A stretch of DNA of 64,000 nucleotides. It comes from Larimichthys crocea (Eukaryota; Chordata; Actinopteri; Sciaenidae). The notes under the pieces are model-generated. The model was not told where the DNA came from. It saw only the letters and a list, made by a program, of their open reading frames with translations, and made no database searches. Positions 27,157 through 40,223 of this stretch are shown here, one piece after another. The position numbers and the translations under genes were made by a program. The stretch covers positions 64,699-128,698 of the forward strand of contig NW_020853243.1 of assembly GCF_000972845.2 (NCBI RefSeq). The letters are read 5' to 3'. Each line of letters opens with the position of its first letter. Within the stretch, counting starts at the first letter, position 1.

Positions 27157-30100
27157 GTAAGAAAAGCGGACACACACGGAGGGGTGGGTCGGTACCGACC
27201 TCCAGAACTTCGCCGGTCTCATTACCGGAGTGAGCGGGTAGTCCGGAGAGTTGTGACCGTGCGGAGAGCCAGGTGAGCCGGGCCGAGGGCATGGCGGACA
27301 CCGGAGCTGCTGAGGGAGCCCGGTGTGTGACCTCCTCTGCGGCCGGTGGACGGTCCGGCCCGGTGTGCCGGTCAGAGGTCAGAGGTCACAGCAGACAGCC
27401 ACCATTCACTACTCCGGGTCAGAGTTTACTGAGACCCCCTGAAAGTCTGACATGAGTCTTAGTCCACTTTACTCCACCTTAGTCCACTTTACTCCACCTT
27501 AGTCCACTTTACTCCACCTTAGTCCACTTTACTCTACCTTAGTCCACTTTAGTCCACTTTACTCCACCTTAGTCCACTTTAGTCCACCTTAGTCCACTTT
27601 ACTCCACCTTAGTCCACTTTACTCTACCTTAGTCCACTCCACTTTACTTCACCTTAGTCCACTTTACTCCACCTTAGTCCACCTCAGTCCACTTTAGTTC
27701 ACTTCATAATTAACAGTATAGTCATAATATCAGTTAGTGGTGATTTAAGGTAGTTTACATAATGATTTAAGGTAGTTTACCTGATGATTTAAGGTAGTTT
27801 ACCTGATGATTTAAGGTAATTTTCCTGATGATTTAAGGTACTTTACATGATGATTTCAAGGTAGTTTTCCTTATGATTTAAGGTAGTTTACATGATGATT
27901 TCAAGGTAGTTTACCTGATGATTTAAGGTAGTTTTCCTGATGATTTAAGGTAGTTTACATGATGATTTCAAGGTAGTTTACCTTATGATTTAAGGTAGTT
28001 TACATGATGATTTCAAGGTAGTTTACCTTATGATTTAAGGTAGTTTACCTTATGATTTAAGGTAGTTTACATGATGATTTAAGGTAGTTTACCTGATGAT
28101 TTAAGGTAGTTTTCCTGATGATTTAAGGTAGTTTACATGATGATTTCAAGGTACTTTACATGATGATTTTAAGGTAGTTTACCTTATGATTTAAGGTAGT
28201 TTACATGATGATTTCAAGGTAGTTTACCTGATGATTTAAGTTACTTTACATGATGATTTCAAGGTAGTTTGGCTGATGATTTAAGGTAGTTTACCTTATG
28301 ATTTAAGGTAGTTTACATGATGATTTAAGGTTGTTTACATGATGATTTAAGGTAGTTTACACATGATGATTTCAAGGTAGTTTACCTTATGATTTAAGGT
28401 AGTTAACCTTATGATTTAAGGTAGTTTACATGATGATTTAAGGTAGTTTACATGATGATTTAAGGTAGTTTACACATGATGATTTCAAGGTAGTTTACCT
28501 GATCATTTCAAGGTAGTTTAACTGATGATTTCAAGGTAGTTTAACTGATGATTACTTGATAGCTCAGTCCATAGAGACTTGGCTTGGGAACCGGAGGGTG
28601 GCCGGTTTAAGTCCAGTATGGACCAAAAATATGGAAGGTGGACTGGTAGCTGGAGAGGTTCACCTCCTCGGCACTGCCGCCCCAAACTAGAAAGTGGCAC
28701 TAGTGAGCCCAAATCTGTTTCCAAGAAGAAGAGAAGAAGACAGCCATTAGAACTTTGACCTGGGGTACGGTCGAATAGTCAAAACATTTCCTAACCACTT
28801 TTCCTTGACCTCGTTAGTAAAAGTCACGACATCAAGGACAGATGTGAAGGAGAGGAGATGAGGACAGATGTGAAGGAGAGGAGATGAGGACAGATGTGAA
28901 GGAGAGGAGATGAGGACAGATGTGAAGGAGAGGGATGAGGACAATGTGAAGGAGAGGAGATGAGGACAGATGTGAAGGAGAGGCGATGAGGACAGATGTG
29001 AAGGAGAGGAGATGAGGACAGATGTGAAGGAGAGGCGGATGAGACAGATGTGAAGGAGAGGAGATGAGGACAGATGTGAAGGAGAGGTGATGAGGACAGA
29101 TGTGAAGGAGAGAGAAGAATGAGGAGTTAGGAGTCACGACGCATGAGCGACGGTGAATGTTGTTGACGTGATCTGTGGTAAAACTACAAAGTCCAGAAGA
29201 TGGACTACAAAACGCTCCTCTGAGATCCTTCCTGGATCCTCCCCGCGCTCTGACCGGTTGTTTGGCTGCAGGAAATGTCAAACTGTGACGTCATCATCAG
29301 TCAGAGTGTCAGTAATATGAATATTGTCCAGCTGTCACAGAAGCAGATGAAGTGTTTGTTAGCTGCTATGCTCGCTCACCCTCCTGTCCACTCACACACA
29401 AACATATTAGCAAGTTATGGCAAAGATCTCTGAGGACCAGCAACGGGAACTTCATGAGGATCTGCAGGACGCTGGATGGCACATTCCAAACAGTTTGGAC
29501 TCTGTGGAACGCAGAGACACAGGCAACAACACAACACACCACAAGGAGCAGAGTGACATCACGTCAACACGTATGTTCATGTCCACACGCTCTCTCTGCA
29601 GCTGTCTCCTCCTTTCCTTTCCTAAAGGATGCTCCCTGTGTCCTCTGCTGAAGGAGATAAGGAAGCATGAAGCTCCTTTCCTTCAGTCAGAGGATCAAAC
29701 AGCCATCAAACACGTGAACACTCAGTGAAGCTTCATCAACAAACTCAATCAGACTGTTGGACCCTCAGAGCTTTTCCTTCATTTCTATCCTTGACCCAAA
29801 ACAGATGGATCCCAACGTGAAGAAGCTTCTTGCGATTGCTCGAAAGTAAAAAGTTTACGCTCCATGGTAAACAAGGTTTTTCTTCCCATCTTCTGTGGAG
29901 CTCCATGGTAAACAAGGTTTTTCTTCCCATCTTCTGTGGACCTCTTTCTGTGGACGTCTTCCTGTGGACGTCTTTCTGTGGACGTCTTTCCGTGGACGTC
30001 TTTCCGTGAACGTCTTTCCGTGAACGTCTTTCCGTGGACGTCTTTCCGTGAACGTCTTTCCGTGAACGTCTTTCTGTGAACGTCTTCCCGTGGGCGTCTT

Positions 30101-32544
30101 CCCGTGGACGTCTTTCTGTGGACGTCTTTCCGTGAACGTCTTTCCGTGAACGTCTTTCCGTGAACGTCTTTCCGTGAACGTCTTCCCGTGGGCGTCTTCC
30201 CGTGGACGTCTTTCTGTGGACGTCTTTCCGTGGACGTCTTTCCGTGGACGTCTTTCCGTGAACGTCTTTCCGTGAACGTCTTCCCGTGGGCGTCTTCCCG
30301 TGGACGTCTTTCTGTGGACGTCTTTCTGTGGACGTCTTCCTGTGGACGTCTTCCGGATGCATGATGTGGGGCTCTGTTTTCTAAAAGTTGGATCTGGCTC
30401 ATCTTCTCTTCCCTCCACTGAAATGAAGTGAAAGACTTCTGGTTGCCGCGGCACCTGATCCTGTCTGAATGCCCACTTAAGGTGGTTTACATGATGATTT
30501 AAGGTGGTTTAAAGTAATATGATCTTTGTATTGAATTACCTTCTCCAGGTAACGATCATTAAACGTCTCGATCACATGTTCAGGTTACTGTCAGCACGAG
30601 AGAAGCTGGAGTTGATTATCAGAATATTAATAACACTGTAACAGCTGACAGTAAACATACATGTTGGTGATCTTCACCTGAACAGACCGAACTCTCTAAA
30701 CTCTTCTCAGGTGGATTATTACAAACACACTGTGGAGAAGTCGTCACAGGTAACACACACACCTGACACACCTGAGGACTGAAGGTCGTCCTCCATGGTG
30801 ATGATGGTACCAGATGTAGAGGTGTCGACGTGTGTTGAGTTCATTCACAGACGTGTCTGTGGTTCTGGTCGGGCTGCAGTTTGTGTTCTGACCCTGTTGG
30901 ACCTGCAGACTGACCTGACGTGTTTCACGTTGTCGTTTGACCGGGTCATGGTGAAGACCTGAACACAAGCTGTGTGTTTGTTCCCACGCCCCTGAACGCA
31001 GCACTAGTATCTATGGAAGCAGGGCCGTGTCAGGATGTTTTCCACCCTCCACCCTCCACCCTCCACCCTCCACCCCCCCGTGTTGGTGCAGCGTGATGTC
31101 AGCAGCTGGTTTGTGCTGCTGATCTCACCCAGTCGGACTCCGGCTGCTCGCCGCCGTCCTGCGACTCACATTCCTCAAATAGACTCAACAAAGGCTGCCG
31201 CGCTGCCTTCAGGGACACCTCAGCGAGGAAACATGCACACATCACGTCACAGAGGATGAGGTCACAGGTGAGGTCACAGAGGATGAGGTCACAGGTGAGG
31301 TCACAGAGGATGAGGTCACAGGTGAGGTCACAGGTGAGGTCACAGGTGAGGTCACAGGTGAGGTATTCAAATGAAGAAATGACATTAAATGTAATTCTAT
31401 AATAAATATGAATAATCTGACAGACAGAGCAGCTTAAACATGATTTTCTGTGTCCATGTCTGAGGACACGACAACGTCTCAGAGACAGGACAGGACAGGA
31501 CAGGACAGCTCCTCCATCTGTTTTGGGTGAAGCTTGGCAACCTTCAGATGTTTGAGCTGACGGAGGCCCACTGAGGATTTCAGCCGTTATATTGGACGGG
31601 GACTGAGGGATTGTGGGATTTGTTGTCTTCAGGCCAATTCACACCTGAAAGTCCTCACGAGACGTTTGTTTGAGACTGTGTGAGACTGCAAAGATTCAGT
31701 CTGTAAGACTGTCTAAAACCTGGACGTAGTCTCTGTGACGTCCCCGCAGACTGTCTAAAACCTAACGTAGTCTCTGAGACGTCCCCACAGATGGTCTAAA
31801 ACCTGGACGTAGTCTCTGAGACGTCCCCACAGACTGTCTAAAACCTGGACGTAGTCTCCGTGACGTCCTCGCAGACTGTCTAAAACCTGGACGTAGTCTC
31901 TGTGACGTCCCCGCAGACTGTCTAAAACCTGGACGTAGTCTCTGAGACGTCCCCACAGATGGTCTAAAACCTGGACGTAGTCTCCGTGACGTCCTCGCAG
32001 ACTGTCTAAAACCTGGACGTAGTCTCCGTGACGTCCCCGCAGACTGTCTAAAACCTGGACGTAGTCTCCGTGACGTCCTCGCAGACTGTCTAAAACCTGG
32101 ACGTAGTCTCTGTGACGTCCCCGCAGACTGTCTAAAACCTGGACGTAGTCTCTGTGACGTCCCCGCAGACTGTCTAAAACCTGGACGTAGTCTCCGTGAC
32201 GTCCCCACAGACTGTCTAAAACCTGGACGTAGTCTCCGTGACGTCCCTGACAGGCCTGGCGCAGATTAACTGGTTCTGGTCCGTGTGGTTCTGGTCCGTG
32301 TGGTTCTGGTCTGTGGTGGTCTCAGGACAATGCAGGATGGTCAGTGGAGGAAATGAAAAGTTCCTTCTGGGCCGGTCGGTCTCTGAACAGGATTTCCTGT
32401 CCGACGTCTATTTCAGGAGCTCAGTGGAAAAACAGTCGAGGATCACATGACCTGAGCCGACCAACCAGGACGTCTGATTATTAAGATGGTAAATTAGTGT
32501 GTGTGTGTGTGTGTGTGTCTGTGTGTGTGTGTGTGTGTCTGTGT

Positions 32545-32581
<37 letters not shown>

Positions 32582-35500
32582 CAGTTTTGTCGAGGTCACT
32601 CTGGTTTCTTCTTCCTGTTTGAGTCGGTGTCAGATATCAGGCTCCTGCAGACAGCAGGAAGTAATCCGATTACTTGAAGTGGCTGCAGCACAGCTTCATC
32701 CTCTGCTGGTACCGACCGGTCACATGACGTGGTTCAACACGTGGCCTCCACTCTGAGTCCAGCAGAACCGACCCGTTACCCACGGTACACCTGTAACTGG
32801 TCTGATCCTGCTCAGGTGACTGTGCAGGTGTGATTCAGTCGGTCAGCTGATGTGCAGGTGTGAATGAGTCTGAGTCTCCGTGGAGACGATGCTTCCTGTC
32901 TCTGCTGAAAACTCACTCATCGCCATGACAACGAGCAGCTGAGTACGGGAGGATCCTGCACAGAGAGCCGGGCCTGGCCGGGCCTGGTCAAGATTTCAGT
33001 CAGACGACGTTTAATGGCGCTCGAGGTCGACCTTACATCATGACAGACATCAGCCAATCAAAACAAAGACTTTAAATATGATGCTGTGAAAACACTGACG
33101 GCAGACTGATGGACTCTGACTCTGACTCTGTCTCTGTCTCTGTCTCTGTCTCTGTCTCTGTCTCTGTCTCAGACTCAGACTCTGAGTCAGAGTCTGAGTC
33201 AGAGACTGAGACTCTCTCTCTGACTCAGACTCTGTCTCTGTCTCTCTCTCTCTCTGTCTCTCTCTCTGTCTCAGACTCTGTCTCTCTCTCTCTCTCTCTC
33301 TCTGTCTCAGACTCTGTCTCTCTCTCTGTCTCAGACTCTGTCTCTCTCTCTCTCTCTCTGTCTCTCTGTCTGTCTCAGACTCTCTCTCTGTCTCTCTCTC
33401 TCTGTCTCTCTCTGTCTGTCTCAGACTCAGTCTCTGTCTCAAACTCTGTCTCAGTCTCTGTCTCAAACTCTGTCTCTGTCTCTGACTCTGTCTCTCTCTC
33501 TGTCTCAGTCTCTCTCTCTGTCTCAGACTCTGTCTCTCTCTCTGTCTCAGTCTCTGACTCAGTCTCAGTCTCTGACTCTGACTCTGTCTCTGTCGCTGTC
33601 TCTGACTCTGTCTCTCTCTTTGTCTCAGTCTCTCTCTCTGACTCTGTCTCAGACTCTGTCTCAGACTCTGTCTCTGTCTCAGTCTCTGTCTCAGTCTCTC
33701 TCTCTGTCTCTGTCTCAGACTCAGTCTCTGTCTCAGTCGGCAGGTCAGAGGAGGACTTGGCTCCGTGGAGCTCCCCGTCTTCGCCTGCTCGGGTCTTAGC
33801 TCTGACCTACATGCAGCGTTGTCGTGGACACCAGGCGTTATCCAATCAGCTGACATGTAGGTCAGTGAGGGCGGGCTGAGGAGGAGGATCCTCACACTCT
33901 GACCTTTGACCTTTGACCTGTCCGGTGACTCTGGATGACTGACAGCTGAAAGCGTCACATGTAAATAACAAACCACCTCGTTTGCATGTGAATGCACATG
34001 CAGAGTGAGTCCTGCGTCCTCCTCTGCTCCCTCAGTCACATGTCTGTCCTCGGCGTTGGAACCTGGACAGGGTCGGGCCGTGCTCGTCGCCGCTCCTGTT
34101 TCCTGTCTGACGACCTGCACAGGAAGGAGGCGCATTCTTTAACCTTCATGAATATTCATGAGCTCCCTGAGGCCTCGAGCACGGAGACGTCGCCTCACAG
34201 CGTCAGACTGGAGACATGGACTCAGCTCTGCGTCCTCGTCTCCTGCTCTGCGTCCTCGTCTCCTGCTCTGCTTCTCTTTGAAAGTCACCTGATGTCTTCA
34301 TGGCGCGTGCACGTCAACCACACGGCGCCATGGCAACAGGCTCCGTCATGATGTGACCATATTGTAAAGTTTGTCAGTAACAGCAGCTTCACGTGTTTGC
34401 ACGCGGACTCTGAACTGTGCGTGCAGTTTCAGTTTCTCTCAGGGGAAACCACAGCCTGCTGCTCCGCCGTGTGGTGAGCTCTGATTGGCCGGCCTTAAAA
34501 CAAACTCTGTGGCTTCACTTCCTCCCAGGAAGACAGTCCCCAGCAGCCCGTTGAGAAAGAGCAACGCACGACCCGTCGACATGAAGACGTGAAGTCCACC
34601 TGATGACCTCCTCTCTGGACTGAAGCGTGTTGTTAAGGTGGAATGACCGTGGACTGAAGCGTGTTGTCAAGGTGGAATGACACCCCTGTCGGCAAACCGG
34701 CTGTTTGACCTCCATCTGCTCACTGCTGCTGGCTGCAGGAAGTTGGCGTGTGCTGGACTATGAGTGGGTGTAGACCTCTGCCCGAGGGCTGTGAGGATCC
34801 GATCCAGGGCCCCCGTCAGGCCTCGCGGCGCTGGCACCGTTACAGGAAGTCCTGGCAGAGATCCGACCCCCAGCCGGCTCCTGAGCAGCCATTGGACAGA
34901 TACAGGTGGAGGACATCTGCCTGCCTGGCAGCCAGAGAGCCTCTGCACCTGCGGATGTTCAGCCTGCCGAGGTTCAACACCGCCCAGGACGACCGGGCCG
35001 GAGATCAGGCCCAGGAAGGCCTGACGAGGCCCGGCTCTCTTCGCAGGATCTTCCCGTACTTCAGGTCCATGTCTGAGCCCGGAGCGAGCAGCGGGCCGGG
35101 GAGGACGGCAGTCAGGAAGGTGGGATCAGACGCTGAGCGAAGGACTCCTTCCATCAGCAGCTTCCTCAGCTCGTTCTCTCGGAGGATCAGCAGAGTCCTC
35201 AGAGACGGGCCAGAACCTGAAGGAGGAGAGTCCGGTAGGAGACGTCACATGTTCGCGTCTGACCCGAGGCATGATGGGAAAGTGTGTGAGCGTTGAAATG
35301 TTTGTCTCCGTGATGATGTCATGAGCTGCAGCTTCAGCTGGTTTTGGTCTGAGTCCGTCAGTCCAGAAAGGTCCAGAAAGGTCCAGTAAAAACAGGTCGA
35401 GTTGTCTTCGTCCACAAACATGAAGAAGAGTTGACAGATTAATCATCCGGTCCATATTTATAACTCATGTTCGGAGTTTGTAGCACTTAAACGCACCGCT

Positions 35501-36480
35501 GCGAGTGCAGTGTTGTCTGGTTCTGGTTCTGGTTGTAGTTTGAGGGTCCAGTGTGTCAGATTTATGAGGGTGAGACAGACGGAGTGGTCAGTGTGAAGCT
35601 GAGCAGCCTCTGCGAGGTCATCGGGTCAAACCCGCCCTGTGTTTAAATAACCGGTTCTGATTGGCCGGGACAGATCCAGATTGTTTTCTCTCTAAACTGT
35701 GACGGAGTCACACTGATGTCATCTGAAGTAGGGATTGTGAAATTCTTCGATACCGATGTTTAAAATAACAACTTGGCCGATACCGATGTTTTTCTTGTAT
35801 TGCAAACTGCGTAACGTGGATCTTTCTCGAAGAGTCTCTACGCTCGGCTCCGCGTGAATTATGCGTCTGTTCTATTTTTAATGGACGCTGCGAGCGGCAC
35901 CCGTCAATGTACACCGAGCACCTCGAGCTCAGGAAAGACAGGAAGCCAGACACAGAAACAGCATAGAGAATCCGGTGGATTTTCAAAATAAAATACCCAG
36001 CGCTGTCGTAAAAACAGGCAAGAGAGAAACTAATTAACTACGTAGCATATTTCCACATGTATAAGCATGTTTACAAGAACATACACGGGGAAAATGGCCA
36101 AAACTGAGCAAGTAAACAAAGTCTGGTGGGCTAAACGCTCCTGAAACGCTCCCTGATGATGCAGGATGGGTCGAAGCCGCGGCGCATCGGCACCGATACC
36201 GATGTTCAGCCGATGCATCGGTGCATCCCTAATCTGAAGTCCACAGCTCAGCAGCAGTGTGGATGACTGCTCGCTCTCTCATGGTGCTGAGGTTCATCTG
36301 ATGAATTCTGATCAGACCAGCTGAGCATCACAGTGAGCAGGTAGGAGGTCAGAGAGGTCGGGCCTGGCATGACATTTTATAGAGGAGCATGTTATCATCC
36401 TGACTGACTGTAGAGTTCTGGATTAGTTGGAGGTGCAGTCTGCAATGCTGTGAAGAATGATGGAGGAAATGTAGTCCTGT

Positions 36481-36557
<77 letters not shown>

Positions 36558-36781
36558 GTGAAAGTTGAGGCTTCCTCGTCTGCCATGTTTGTCATGTTCA
36601 TGGAGATACACAGTGTCAGGTTACACACACACACACACACACACACACTCAGACCTGTGCCAGGTGAATGAACTCTGATTGGTTGTCATGGCTCCTGTCA
36701 GTGGGCGGGGCTGCCAGGTGAGGAGGAGGAGCTGCTGAGGAAGTCCATGCTGCTTCTGGTAGAAAGCTGTCAGAACGGGGT

Positions 36782-36816
<35 letters not shown>

Positions 36817-37042
36817 GAGTGTGTGTGTGGGTCAGTCTCGGTGACACACCCCTCTCTGTTCTCTCTGTGGTTTACCCCCCCCCCCTCCTTCCTGTTGAAT
36901 GGGTCCATCTTGATAAAGCAGTGATGTTGCCGTGCTGTGATTGGAGGAAACAGGCTGTATTTACCGGTTGCTATGGAGACCAGACCTGCCTGCTGCAGAG
37001 GGGGGGGGGGTACAGGTCGACAGACAAAGCAGCCTCTGTTGG

Positions 37043-37078
<36 letters not shown>

Positions 37079-37420
37079 CTTTATCCTTGTGAGAACCTGT
37101 CAGTGTTAACCCTTCAGGAGTCAACATGTTTTCTCACAGGTCGTCCTGGATAATCAACACAGTCAGTCACTGTGTAGCTGTGTTCAGCTGTACTCGAGTA
37201 TTTGTTGAGTTTGGTTGCTTGTCTTTGTAACTACAGACTGCAGCACAGAGTTTAGAACGCTCTGTCTGTTTGACTCTGGAATATTTCCACTTCATAATAA
37301 AATGTTAAATATGTGAATGTGTGTATCACTGTTGGGACGAATGAGACGTTATCAGGTGATTCATGAGAATCTCTGTCTCCAGCCATTCTGACCAAGACTG
37401 GTCTCTAAGACACTGGTCTC

Positions 37421-37499
<79 letters not shown>

Positions 37500-39235
37500 A
37501 AACTCGACTCTGGCCAAACCTCCACTGGGAATGTCTGAGAGCTGGGGAGAGTCAACCACCTGTCCACACAAACACTAAATGCCTCTCATGCTTGTGAAGC
37601 TGTGCACGCACACACACGCACACGCACACACACACACACACGCACACGCACACACAGGATTAAAGGATTCTCTCCTTTAAAGACATTTGTCAGCAGCTCT
37701 GTGTGTCTATAAAGTTTTGTTGGTGTGTTTTTGTAATGGTGCTGTTGTTGGCGTGTTGTTGAGGTGTTGTTGGCGTGTTGTTGTTGAGGTGTTGTTGGCG
37801 TGTTGTTGAGGTGTTGTTGTTGAGGTGTTGTTGTTGAGGTAGTGTTGGCGTGTTGTTGGCATGTTGTTGGCGTGTTGTTGAGGTGTTGTTGAGGTGTTGT
37901 TGAGGTGGTGTTGGCGTGTTGTTGAGGTGTTGTTGAGGTGTTGTTGGCATGTTGTTGGCGTGTTGTTAAGGTGTTGTTAAGGTGTTGTTGGTGTGTTGTT
38001 GTTGAGGTGTTGTTGGCGTGTTGTTAAGGTGTTGTTGTTGAGGTGGTGTTGGCGTGTTGTTGAGGTGTTGTTGGTGTGTTGTTGAGGTGGTGTTGGCGTG
38101 TTGTTGGCGTGTTGTTAAGGTGTTGTTGTTGAGGTGTTGTTGAGGTGTTGTTGAGGTAGTGTTGGCGTGTTGTTGAGGTGGTGTTGGTGTGTTGTTGAGG
38201 TGGTGTTGGCGTGTTGTTGGTGTGTTGTTGAGGTGGTGTTGGCGTGTTGTTGTTGAGGTGTTGGCGTGAGGTTGAGGTGTTGTTGGCGTGCTGTTGGGGT
38301 GTTGTTGGTGTGTTGTTGTTGAGGTGGTGTTGGCGTGTTGTTGGCGTGTTGTTGTTGACCTGACCATCTTTCCTATTTCTTAAAAACAAACATATTTATT
38401 ATTAATAACTGTGCACCAGTACAACAATCTTAAAAGACCAACAGCTTCACAAGCTTGCCTGCACACTACGGCATGGCGTGAAGCTGTTTGTTCATTGGTT
38501 CATGTCAGCAGATGTCAGCAGGTCCCGCCTCTGTCCTCTCGTCGTGTATTTACCGTGTTTCTGTGTCTGTTGGAGTCTGCTCTGATTGGATGAGCAGCAG
38601 ATGAATCATTGTCACACTTGGGTGGCGGCGTGGTGGACGATACTGTTTGAACTGTCAGTACTTCATGTGTGTTCTGGTGGAATCATCATGTGTGAACACT
38701 TGGTGTCCGCCCGTCCTTTCCTTCAGGAAACAAACAGCAGCGAGGCAGGAAGCTCTGGATGTTCTTCACTGCTAATGTTTGTCACTTCCTGTCAGCGTGT
38801 CCTCTGTGGACGTTCAGGGGAACCCTCCCCGTCTGTCTCTGATCTGGGAGCAGCCTGCCGTCCTGTCCCTGTTTCCCGCCTTTGTTTGGCTCGGAGGCGT
38901 CCACATGTCTCGTCTAATTAGCCAAGCTGGAGTCCCTCAGAGACTGAACTGACCTGTTAGAGCTCCTCTTCTTCTTCTTCTTCTTCTTCTTCTTCTTCTT
39001 GTTCTTGTTCTTCTTCTTCTTCTTGGTTGGTCTGCAGCTTGTCTCAGCAGCAGGTGGACTCTCAGATCTCTGTGGGCTCTCTGGGCTCGAGCTCTGACGT
39101 GGATGATTTAGTATGCAGCCAGAAATAGTGTGCGGTGGAAAATGTCGCTCCTCAGCTGCTTTCTGCACAAACTGCTCTGCTCCACTTCCTCCACGAGGCT
39201 GTAATCCATCAACACACACCGCCTGAATGAAGCTG

Positions 39236-39301
<66 letters not shown>

Positions 39302-39996
39302 CTCGGAGAAGAAGCCAGCAGTGACTTCACGTCAGCTCGTCCAGAGAAACATGAAGATTCGGCCTGAAACGTGTCGTGCTGATGCTCGTGTGTCACGTGG
39401 AGTCAGTTCTGGTTCAGCAGGTGTGAGCAGAGAAGTTGTAAAAAGAGTTGAGAGGTTTGCAAACAGCAGCAGAACAGAGTCAGTTCCATGTTTCATTCAG
39501 CAGCTGGACGTTCTCCTAAAAGGTCGTGAGGTTCAGTCCTGACGTCACCAGCTCAGACTCTTTATTAGTTCCCGCTCTGATGGATTTAGTTTCAGGAACA
39601 AGGGCTTGAAAAGTGGAAGTGATCACAGCCGCTGATCAACTTCCTGTTTCTCTGCAATCACGACTGAAAAACGAACAGCAGAGCGATGATGTGACTGTAT
39701 GAAGAGAGACAAACGTGAAGTTCATGAAAACATAAACCATCTGTAATGAGAGGTGAACAGCTTCACTGTCTGAAGCTGTTTTAGTCTAATTAACAGATCA
39801 GCTGATCTGTAGTGGAGCTTCTGTGAACATCAGCAGTGTCATCAAAGGACCAGAGGAGCTTTGACTGTGAGGACGCCGTCACTGAACTGATGGACTCAGG
39901 AACATCAGCTGTCGTCCTGCTGGCAGACGAGATGAACTGCAGAACGCTGAATTTACTTTAAAATCAAGTGTCCATCATCATCAATCAGTGTCGTGT

Positions 39997-40038
<42 letters not shown>

Positions 40039-40164
40039 ACCTACCCAGACAAACGCTGAATAATCCCAGCACAGTCAGGCAGTGAATGCACCGTCTGTTT
40101 ACTCGTCCCAGCCAACGAGACGCCGCTCGCAAACAGACGAAGCTTTTGTTTAACACTCAACATG

Positions 40165-40223
<59 letters not shown>

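Noticed and set aside
28555..28745. Functional tRNA gene
   Set aside because: Box-like motifs exist but stems do not pair well and the sequence continues into a SINE-like body without a Pol III terminator.
29745..30454. Three overlapping - strand frames of about 200 codons ([12 protein letters not shown] repeats)
   Set aside because: Product of a 14-bp minisatellite that is open in all frames.
31695..32250. CRISPR-like array of 42-bp repeats
   Set aside because: Units abut with no unique spacers, and the sequence is vertebrate intronic; it is a satellite.
33050..34135. 361-codon - strand frame (Arg/Gln/Leu/Ser repeats) and 256-codon + strand Ser/Val/Asp frame
   Set aside because: Generated by a 6-bp-period CTCTGT array; no start context, domain or splice structure.
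34021..34351. Open frame of about 110 codons on +
   Set aside because: Short, no homology recognised, no splice-site support and no clear start context.
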